A stretch of 64,000 bases of DNA from Triatoma infestans (Eukaryota; Arthropoda; Insecta; Hemiptera; Reduviidae), in the NCBI GenBank assembly GCA_011037195.1, contig JAAEAF010000117.1, positions 62,001 through 126,000 on the forward strand, written 5' to 3'. Under the pieces are notes generated by a model that was given only the letters and a program-made list of their open reading frames with translations, did no database searches and was not told where the DNA came from. Positions 56,201 to 64,000 of this stretch are shown piece by piece. The position numbers were made by a program, and so were the translations under genes. Numbering within the stretch: position 1 is the first letter of the stretch; each line of letters starts with the position of its first letter.

Positions 56201-56788
56201 GGAATAAATGAAAACTAAAGGTGTTCATTATTCAGTTCGGACGGACCACTCACTAAGAACTTAACAGAAAAAGCGTGCAGAATAATTTACGTTAAAATTA
56301 TGTTTTGATTATTATTTCTGAATAGTTAATACACTCATAAACTTGTGTGTATAATGATATTGGCCTATGCACTTCGGATGGTACACTGTTTATCACAAGC
56401 TGGGCGAATGTTCAGACTCGGTTGATGACCACAAAATAGAGCAAAGTAATGATGAAAACAATTTCTAATATTTAATTAGAGTACTTAAGTTATTTTAATT
56501 ATGGTAATTAAAACAGTATTTATAGTAGTGAGTTGAACATTACTATATCGTAGCATCTATATAAACCTGGAGATAATAAATTAAAATATAACTGGCGACA
56601 GAATGTGTATAAAAAAATTTTTGTTAAAATAATAAAACAGGATTTTACGATCACATCAAAGAGTTTAAAGTTACTAAACATATCACAATAAACAACTATA
56701 ATAACTTAAAGATAGCCCTTTAAAGATTGCTATTTGTATTATTTGGTCCAATGTATGAAGAATAATGGCAATGCGGGGTATCGGGAGC
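53218..56788. other. Intergenic, A+T-rich; one decayed family A piece
   Basis: 54325-54440 retains the family A segment ATCGTTGGATCCATTTTCG...GAAAAGTGGAAAAAAAACT. 56390-56455 retains a decayed Penelope-type fragment (GGGCGAATG...GGTTGATGACCACAAAAT). Nothing else was recognised. Confidence 0.45.
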
Positions 56789-56890
56789 TATATAAATAAA
56801 TGTCATCTTGGAGGGGACTCAACAAAAAGTCAGACCGAACGATACCAAACATTAAAAGTAATATAATAAAATGGTGAGCGGATAAAGGAT
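56789..56890 (+). promoter_or_regulatory. Candidate core promoter with short leader
   Basis: TATATAAAT at 56789 is followed about 31 bases later by an initiator-like CTCAACA, then a 60-base leader and ATG at 56881 directly followed by GTGAGC, a possible donor. Insect genes with only the start codon in exon 1 do exist, but no second exon was found. Weak. Confidence 0.2.
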
Positions 56891-58229
56891 ATAATGTTGG
56901 GGCGACATCAAAAAACATTTGACATTAATTTTAAAAGTGTACTTTAATGTTAATAGAATGAAAAGATCAAACGAGACCGTTTCCAATACTGATGCACTTG
57001 TGCAATCTTTATCATTACCAAATTTTTTTGCATGATTTTAAAAGCAGAAAAAATGTTATCAACATTTTAATTAGCTTTTTTTTTTTAGCTTATATTTAGA
57101 TAATTATTTCAATCGCTCCATTTCTGCAAATTCGTTTTAATTAACTCTCTAAAATGTCGTGATTATTCTCTTGTAATTTATTTATTATTTCTTATATAAT
57201 GTACCTTGAAAAAAAAAAACAAAAAAAAAACAAGAGTTCTAGATTTTAACATTGTCTCTGAGACTGAGATTCACTTTTTTCAAAATTGAAAAACCTGATC
57301 AACAAAAATCAGTCATTTCTTTCAATAATGTTTTCGTGAGACCATCAAAATGATTAAAAGCAACTCTCTATTAGTACAATGTTCAAGGTGGCATCTTCAA
57401 GTAATTTTAGATTATCTTTCAATGCTCACAAAATCTGATGTAGAGTTCTTGATTTAAAAAAAAACAATTGAGTTAGGAGGGCAACCATCATAATGACAGG
57501 GCAATGCCTACTTAAGAAAACATTTTTTTTTTACGACATTTATTCAATTTGGGAAACAGCAAATAGATGAAAATGAAAACTTGACTTGCTTTTTAGGATA
57601 CAGTAAGGATATCTCCCAAACCAACGCTTTAAACATCTAGAATTTGACGTCAACTTTTGGAGGTTCTTAATAACGTAGCTCTAAGAAACCTTAAGAAATA
57701 CACTTTTTATTATTTGAATTTTTTTTTTTTTTTGGAGCTTAATTGCAACTACTTTCACTATGAACTTGGTATTTGGATAAGAAGTTAAGTTATAGAAATT
57801 AACTAATTAATTACCTGTTTACTAGTTTAATTAGCTGTCAAGTTGAGCAAAATTGTACATGAGCGATGTGCATTCTTTAATAGTTTCCGCCGTTAGCCTA
57901 TCGACATGAAAAGAGAATGAGTTTCCAACATAATTTAGTGTATGCAATAGCTGAAGTTCATTCAGTACAGGTCTTCAGTTTAAATATATTGGCAAATTGT
58001 ACATTTGCAGCCAAGAAAATGAGTCTTTCACTGTCAGAGGACAAACAATACGAAACTAATTTTACAAACCTTTGTGAAATTACAATTCATAAGATGTGAA
58101 TCCTAACCCGCTGCTTCTTCTTCATTTTGATCTTCAAATAAATCAAGTAGATCACCCATTGGGATCACTTATTTGAAAGTATATGTATTTTTCATTTATT
58201 TAAAAGTGTAATGGTACCACAAAGATAAT
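56891..58229. other. Intergenic, nothing recognised
   Basis: Only homopolymers and short frames; no shared repeat seen. Confidence 0.4.
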
Positions 58230-58535
58230 GCAACACAGCGGAGAGAAGAGAGGCCCTCTCTGGTTAACAGAGACTACTCTCTGACTTAGGCAGGCTAGAG
58301 TGGGAGAACCTGTATATATAAGCCAGTGGGAATCTATCTAAAGGAATCTATCAGATTCAACCATACAACTGTACATCGCATCGTGTCATTTCTTTACTCT
58401 CACTAATCATTCCATCATTTTCATTATAAAGTCCAGTGCAGTTAGTGTAAACTTAGCTACATTATATTAGTGTCTTCATTTCTCGTTCATTTAATCAAAC
58501 CTAATTTCTCTCCTCAACAACTCCATTATAAAAGT
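58230..58535 (+). repeat. TATA-bearing repeat family B, copy 2
   Basis: It contains GCAGGCTAGAGTGGGAGAAC, CTGTATATATAAGCC, CAGATTCAACCATACAACTG, ACATCGCATCG, AAAGTCCAGTGCAGT, and ends near CTCAACAACTCCATTATAA. It is colinear with the minus strand of 30490-30163. Confidence 0.75.
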
Positions 58536-59906
58536 AAAAATTTTATTGTAATATGGAATTTTGATGGCCTTGTTCCGCTTTTCAAAGTTTTCTCAATTAA
58601 ACCCTTCCCTCATCTTATTCAAATTTCAATTTGTACCTTGAAAAATCTCTAATCCATCTTGATATAATAACTCATCTGCTTTAATTCGCATATCAGTATT
58701 TTCTAACGAATTCCCTTCATTGTAGCATCTTCTTCATATCGCAGTTATTTAACAGTAAGACACAAATTAAGTAACCTACTATTTCAGGAAATGAGTTTTA
58801 AGGACATTAAATTCTTATGTAATTCTAATCCAAACCTTTACGGCTCATACATTTTCTGTAACAAATGAATTATTTCATTCTCTAGACTAGTCTGCGTGGG
58901 CTATTGAAACTCAAATAGTTTGAGGCGTCTTCCTTCGACTCCACTCCAATCCACTCGATCGTGGAAAGAAGCAGAATTGCATAAAATCTTAGTGGTGTAG
59001 AAGTTGACAAATTCTAATTTCAATGCACAAAAAATGTTTTGTTTGATATATATATTTGATAATTATAATAATAGTATTTGATGAACATAAAGTTATAATA
59101 AAAGTAAATAAGTATCACATACTAAAAAAAAAAACAAAAAAAAAACACAGGACCGTTAAACTACTTTTGCCATATGTAAATAATATTAATAACTATATAA
59201 AAAATATCAGCCCATAAATTGTTTTAAAAGTTAATAATAATAATTAATATAGGAATATTAATTAGTGATTACTACTATCCTTATTAATAAAAAAATTTGA
59301 TGATAAGTATACGCGAGTATAATTAATGACAGGGAATGTGTCCTTTTTTTTATTCTGATCAAATTACATTATAATGTGAAAATGTGTATACCATGTAGCT
59401 ACATATATTTATTATAGGCGTAATGTTATCTTATACAACAACCTCATCAAATAAAAAAAAAGACCAGTCCATATTAAGTACCGGTTTATACTAATAAAAA
59501 AAAAAAAATGTTTGTATAAATTTAAATTACATCGATAAAATTTTTAATTAAATATAACTGCTTAAAAAGGGAGAAAGAGCGACTGTTAGAGAGAGAAAGC
59601 GAGAATGTCCAACTTCGTTACTGAAACCAGCTTTAAATATTATTAGGTTTTTTTATTAATTTGTTTTGTTTTTTTAGACCAATTGGTTATTGAAACTTTT
59701 TAGAAGCACGGAAGAAAATTAACCATTTATTTATTTATTTTTTATTTGTAATAATTAAATATTGCAATGTAGGCTTGTTGAAACTTTAATTATAGGATTA
59801 AACATGAATAATTCTGCATAACCATTAGTGTTTTGGTGAAATTAGTGAAAGAAAGAGGACAAGGTTAAAATTATATTGAAGCCGTCCGTCCATATTAGCT
59901 GTTTAT
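58536..59906. other. Intergenic, nothing recognised
   Basis: A+T-rich, with several A- and T-runs; no coding frame, RNA gene or shared repeat. Confidence 0.4.
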
Positions 59907-59940
59907 TATAAATGCAGTCAAGTTATCATCATATTTCAGC
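59907..59940 (+). promoter_or_regulatory. Candidate TATA/initiator promoter
   Basis: TATAAAT at 59907 and TTCAGC at 59935 (A at 59938) are 31 bases apart, the standard insect TATA-to-start distance with a TCAG-type initiator. A methionine codon opening a signal-peptide-like frame follows 26 bases later. Confidence 0.35.
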
Positions 59941-59963
59941 TGATACCTAGAGAGACACATTAA

Positions 59964-61923
59964 ATGGCATTAAAGAAGTATATATTTCTGCTATACTTCG
60001 TCATGCATGCTACAATTCATATCACTAACGGTGCTGATTTCGTTGCCTGAACGTGCATTAATTAAAAGAAAATCTGCATGTGGGAGTTTCTTTTTTGCTA
60101 ACTTCATTCTTCATTTTAAATTTGGCAAATTTCCATTAAACATGCACTTGAGCGAAAGGATTAGCTCAGTGGTAGCGCGCTGGACTAGCAACGTGGCAGT
60201 GCCGGGTTTGAGTCCAGCTGAGCTCCCTTTAGATTTTCTCTTTCTAGGAACCTCTACAGTTCTGTAATAGGATTCGAAGAGAGGGATCCAATAGAGTGGA
60301 AGAAACTGTTTGAATACAGCTGTGTCAGCCTACCAACATCTTTGCAGCAGAGTTCATACAGCAGTCACAACGCGTCATCAACCTTTCACTTTACCTCTCA
60401 CTACCATTTTATATATTTCAGTGTAAAGTCCAGGCAGTTTGTGCTACTTTTCTATTATACAGTGATGAGCTTTACTTCTGGTGTATCTATCTATCTAACC
60501 CAACTTCTTTCCTTCTCAAACCTATTATAGTTCACACTGTCCGGTGATGGAACAGAAACTATTCCATACAGATTTTTGTAATTATTACTGTTGGCTTTTA
60601 ACTGCAAAATATTTTATTAATTTAACTTATGAATGGCAAACAGAAGATATCAATAATAAAAAAAAGACATACAAAACACAAACTCTTTGCAAAAAATATA
60701 AAATGACCCCATAATGCAAGAACCCAAGTATGCCAAGACTTGCCTTTTTATTGTTGGTTACGTGGCAAGCATGCTATGGTTTCCACCGCCCGTTTAGTTC
60801 TGGCTTTCGAAACTAATGTTTGACAATAAATCTAGCTAACCATTTTTCTCGCAATGCTTGGTCAACACTGTTTTACTCCTCACGGAAAAATCGACATCTG
60901 AATTCTCGCACCAAGCTAAGTACGGTAGCCATCACTCAAGGCCTGAGAGCACTAAATGCTACAAATGCATTACTAATTGTTACTAGTTTGTTAGTTACAT
61001 TTTTGGGACAAAATTCCAATTGTTTTTCGGACAATTGTTCCAATCTCTTATGTGGCGGGAAACTAACTTTGCTCTGTGCGAGTCTGTGTTGTCGCACTGT
61101 CTAAAAAAACGCATCCTGAAGATGGGCGAACGCCCGAAACCGGTCAATGACCACAAAATGAAGCAGGCTACCACGGAAAATGTCTCTGATGCTTTCCAGC
61201 ACTGCGAACCAACTACCACAACAAATCATATATTCTCTTATGTAATGAATTTGTCATTTTTAAAATATGCCAATTCAATTTATCTTCGCATTTTTTTTTA
61301 ATAATTATATTCACCTATATTCACATTAATGTAATATGATTAATGTAACAAGTGACTTGAAACGACAAGTTCTGCATTAGTCAATGAATTTATTAATCAT
61401 TTAATTGCTAGTATAAAACTTCAAGGAAATAGATTTTAGCTATTCAATAAAAAAAATAAAATATATAAATATATATCGAAATCCTTGACAAGGTTGAAAG
61501 GAAACCTTGAACTGGGGCGATGGGAATTTGATGTTGTTTCAAACGTGACCGCAGTTAATCGTAGCCATTCCTTTTTTTTATAATAATATTATTTTCCAAT
61601 TTTATATCCTAGGAAGAACATGAATTATATTTTCCTACACTTCGTGAATTATTAGAAATAATTAAATGTAATAGTTTCCTTTTAATTTATTATTTATTTC
61701 AATATAAACTATAATTATTTTTGTTGTACAAAAAAAAATAAATAAATGAATAAAATATAATTATATCTACGATGATTTAATAAACAAGTTCCTTTTTTAA
61801 TTATTCATTGTATTAGTGGAGTTAATAGAGCTGAAGGAACGAAATCAATTTCTAATCAGAATAATTTGCAAATTATTCAGCTTAAGGGAAAAAAGAAATA
61901 TATGTAACAATCTTTTAGGGTAA
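59964..61923 (+). CDS. Candidate small secreted-peptide gene, 3 exons (tentative)
   Basis: From ATG 59964 the frame reads MALKKYIFLLYFVMHATIHI then TNGAD, a good signal peptide, before a stop at 60048. A splice out near 60035-60041 is required, but the available GT sites are weak. 61613-61667 follows a TATATCCTAG acceptor, reads EEHELYFPTLRELLEIIK and ends at a GTAATA donor in phase 1. 61817-61923 follows GTATTAG and continues in phase (ELIELKERNQF) to a stop. Exons 2 and 3 fit each other; linking them to exon 1 is inference. The first intron would contain a SINE and a hammerhead-bearing fragment. No known peptide family was recognised. Confidence 0.25.
60158..60535 (+). repeat. SINE-like composite: tRNA-Ala-like head plus family B body
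   Basis: GGATTAGCTCAGTGGTAGCG (A box, D-arm) and CCGGGTTTGAGTCC (B box) mimic a tRNA-Ala promoter, but the anticodon stem does not pair, so it is not a tRNA gene. Downstream (60270-60535) the sequence follows family B in order: ACAACGCGTCATC, AAAGTCCAGGCAGT, and a CTTCTCAAACCTATTATA end. Confidence 0.65.
61075..61210 (+). repeat. Penelope-type terminal fragment
   Basis: Contains a hammerhead-like core followed by the same tail as at 44 kb (GACCACAAAATGAAGCAGGC, TACCACGGAAAATGTCTCTG, CTTTCCAGC, AACCACCACAACA-like end). Confidence 0.8.
61111..61150 (+). ncRNA. Hammerhead-like ribozyme motif, 61.1 kb
   Basis: CATC, CTGAAGA (61116-61122), unpaired T, stem II GGGCG-AA-CGCCC, GAAA (61136-61139), ACCGGT stem III, C17 at 61145, then AATG. 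Stem I pairs ATG with CAT but has an A-C mismatch next to the cleavage site. Confidence 0.6.
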
Positions 61924-62083
61924 TGAGGCCATTTTCAGATCTTCGGGACACTTAGATCTTCGGGATTAGACCGCGTCAGTGGGTTCTACTCAAAGATCTA
62001 AGTGTTTTACAAGCAATATAGTTATTCTAATATTCAATAATAGATACAGTGCTCAGTTGAAACATACATAATGCGAGAATAAG

Positions 62084-62305
62084 TTAAATTTTCCTTATCA
62101 TGTAATCACGAAAATATTTATTTTCCATTATTATTTCTAAATCTCTGTTTTGAAAATAAAGTTCATAAGATTTTTCCAAAATTGGCACTAAAGATTTTCC
62201 CCTAATTTTTAGTATAAGTATTAATATTATAAAATGTGTGAATTTCATTTCAAACAGTTTCCCGAAAAAAAGGTATTCGTTTTTAGGAATAACCTCCTCA
62301 AACAT
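62084..62305 (-). other. Unassigned minus-strand frame of 73 codons
   Basis: The frame begins MFEEVIPKNEYLFFGKLFEM and ends with KYFRDYMIRKI at a stop. An acceptor-like AAAATTAG lies inside at about 62206, so the second half could be a terminal exon. Composition looks protein-like, but no family was recognised and the adjacent LINE end at 62306 complicates its start. Confidence 0.25.
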
Positions 62306-63400
62306 TTAGATTAGAATAGAATGGGGGGGGGGGGAGCCTCATTCCACTGCGACCTACAAATTGAGGTCTATGTGGATCCCCTTAAGTTACAGAACAGCCC
62401 CCAGCTTTGTCCTCCTAATCAATCCTAGCAAAGCTGAGAGCGGCTCCGTCATGAAGCTTTCAGCTTCGGGATTGCCCGTCCCCAATTGAAGAAACCTAAA
62501 CCTCGCCAGGCCGGCGCACTCGCAAAGGTTGTGCGCCGGGGTCTCCTCCTCTACCTTGCAGAATCGGCATACCGCACTATCCGCAAGTTGTAGGTGGTGC
62601 ATGTGTCTATTCAGCCTACAATGCCCTGTTAGTAGACCCACAATTAACCTTATATCCCTTCGGGTTTGGCTCAGTAGGTCTTTGGTAAATTTAGGCAAAT
62701 GTCTTTTAATGAAGAGCTTTGCCTGCCTCTGTCCTGGTGTTCCCTCCCACCAACGCAGACGCTGATCTTCTAACCCACCCCCTGATAGAAGTTTGAATGA
62801 GGCTCCTGGACAAGCCGCAGAAGGGCCTATAAAGGTAACCCGCGAGCCCCCTCGCTAGGGCATCCGCCCTCTCATTGCCCAGGAACCCCGCATGTCCCGG
62901 TACCCAGGCGAGTGTCAGTTTATAACGAGTACCCACCTCGGTGAGGGCAAGTAGGTAGTCCCACCTACTATTTGGTGTGAGGAAAGTGCCTTCAGGGCTG
63001 CCTGACTGTCGGAGTATATGGCCACTCTTCTACCCACTATCCTTTGCCTTATAATCTCCCTAGCGCAGAGTTGTAACGCCAGACTTCAGCCTGAAAGACC
63101 GTGGCGTACTTCCCTAGGCTGGCCTTAATTTTAACTTTAGGCCTGCCCCCGTAGACCCCAGCTCCGACCCCAGTCGGAGTTTTGGATCCATCTGTATACC
63201 AGATCGAGTTACCGAACAGGGGTGGGTCGCAGCCCCATTCGCCTCTGCTCGGTATGACCAATAGTTCCTTTCAAAGAAATACTTAGGAACCATCCTATCC
63301 GTTGGCATCCCCAGAAGATAGTCCGCCTTGATTTCCTCAATCAACCTCTGGTTATTACGATCATGCCTAGAGGTGATGGGAGGCGTCCTCAAACATTTAA
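62306..63400 (-). pseudogene. 5'-truncated LINE: RNase H and Cys/His knuckle
   Basis: From 63392 on the minus strand: a linker, RNase H (SIWYTDGSKTPTGVGAGVYG, ATVFQAEVW), then LAWVPGHAGFLGNERADALA at about 62910, then the knuckle region VGLLTGHCRLNRHMHHLQL with CRFCKVEEETPAHNLCEC, and a C-terminus ending near 62387. Frame changes at about 63060-62940 and 62700 break it. The 3'UTR has a run of about 12 C (minus strand) and an ATTCTATTCTAATCTAA tail at 62306. It is the same family as 48824-49030. RT is absent because of 5' truncation. Confidence 0.85.
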
Positions 63401-63420
63401 CTCTCCATTCTTCCTTATCA

Positions 63421-63462
63421 GTTCCTGAGGAAGGACACCAAAGGTGTCCGAAACGTCGAATA
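63421..63462 (+). ncRNA. Hammerhead-like ribozyme motif, 63.4 kb
   Basis: GTTC (stem I), CTGAGGA (63425-63431), one unpaired A, stem II GGACACC-AAA-GGTGTCC (7 perfect pairs), GAAA (63450-63453), minimal stem III ACGT, C17 at 63457, GAAT (stem I, pairs with GTTC including one G-U). This is the cleanest fold of the set. A T-run follows. Confidence 0.7.
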
Positions 63463-64000
63463 ATTTTTTTTTTTTTAAATAAAAAGTTTCTTCTTCGACC
63501 CCAGCCAATTAATTTTATAGCTTGTTTAAGGTTTCTTTTAGTACAAGTACAATGTACCTTTTTTGATCTCCTTATGATATTTGAAGGAATTAAACATTTA
63601 ATAAATTTGACAAATTTAAATATTTAACAAATTTTTCCTTTGGAATTGTGAGTTGCAGGAAGAGAAAAGTTGTACAGGAACAAACAGTTCGTGTTCACCA
63701 TACTGTCCACTTTTTCCGGTCATGACTACCTACTGGCATTAAAAGTCAAGGTCATGGAACACTTTTCGATGTAAGTTGTGCGTTATTTAAATTATGAAGC
63801 AACTTATTTAAAGTATTCTTCAAATAAGTTTTAAATTAATCAATGCTATTTATTATACTAGAAAAAAATAAATAAATGAAAAAGAAAAATATTTAATTTG
63901 GAAAAATAAATGTAGAAAAATTGCCGAATTAGTTTTGCCAATTTTTATGTGGGGGGTTTTACTCACGAACAGCCCTGGAAGAAACAAACTTTGCACTGAT
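63463..64000. other. Intergenic, nothing recognised
   Basis: The T-run after the hammerhead motif is followed by CGACCCCAGCCAATTAAT, loosely like GGCCCCAGCCAACTAATA at 20430, possibly part of the same retroelement terminus. No gene seen. Confidence 0.4.

Noticed and set aside
57917..58099. 60-codon plus-strand frame
   Set aside because: No motif or context; length is expected by chance.
60158..60230. A tRNA-Ala gene
   Set aside because: A and B boxes are present, but the anticodon arm does not pair and the sequence continues into a dispersed repeat body.
1..64000. CRISPR arrays, rRNA, bacterial operons or prophage
   Set aside because: No regularly spaced short repeats, rRNA cores or Shine-Dalgarno-linked gene clusters were seen; all genes show spliceosomal structure.

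Overview
This is a 64 kb piece of an A+T-rich arthropod nuclear genome, most likely an insect. The evidence is a spliced clip-domain serine-protease homolog (a family found in arthropods), GT-AG introns throughout, and a dense load of Tc1, mariner, BEL/Pao and RNase H-bearing LINE elements plus tRNA-derived repeats. The exact order cannot be fixed from the sequence. Nothing looks bacterial: there are no operons, rRNA or CRISPR arrays.

Two host genes could be assembled exon by exon with consistent splice phases. (1) On the minus strand, 12959 to 4323, eight exons encode a 381-residue clip-domain serine-protease homolog. It has a signal peptide, a clip domain and a chymotrypsin fold. It keeps the catalytic His but has lost the catalytic Asp and Ser, the Asp194 equivalent and the zymogen cleavage site. 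(2) On the plus strand, 16363 to 40416, five exons (one of only 61 nt) encode a protein of about 1513 residues. It is Ser/Arg-rich and largely disordered, and carries two HHCC (Integrase_H2C2-like) zinc-binding modules, the second ending at the last residue, plus a SUMO-interaction-like motif. This looks like a host gene that captured integrase zinc fingers. I do not recognise a named orthologue.

Layout: 1-3200 holds a Tc1 fragment, a tandem duplication and a LINE remnant. 4.3-13.0 kb is the protease-homolog gene, with an internally deleted BEL/Pao element and several copies of a 1 kb repeat in its introns. 13.6-15.9 kb is a decayed LINE. 16.4-40.4 kb is the zinc-binding gene. Its two largest introns hold a BEL/Pao element (20832-28092, with a mariner nested inside) and a near-complete 5 kb LINE with a perfect 15-bp target duplication (30606-35653). 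40.4-64 kb is mostly intergenic and repeat-rich. It contains LINE 3' pieces, another full copy of the 1 kb repeat, an orphan coding exon (50488-50907), a weak candidate for a small secreted-peptide gene (59907-61923), and six dispersed hammerhead-ribozyme-like motifs.

The hammerhead-like motifs are the most interesting non-coding signal. They share the CTGANGA and GAAA core boxes and self-complementary minimal stem III sequences (ACCGGT or ACGT), while the stem II arms differ but keep pairing. This matches what is known for the small, dimer-cleaving hammerheads of Penelope-like retroelements, although no Penelope reverse transcriptase is visible here. Assignments of decayed elements rest on motif recognition by eye, and no database search was possible.
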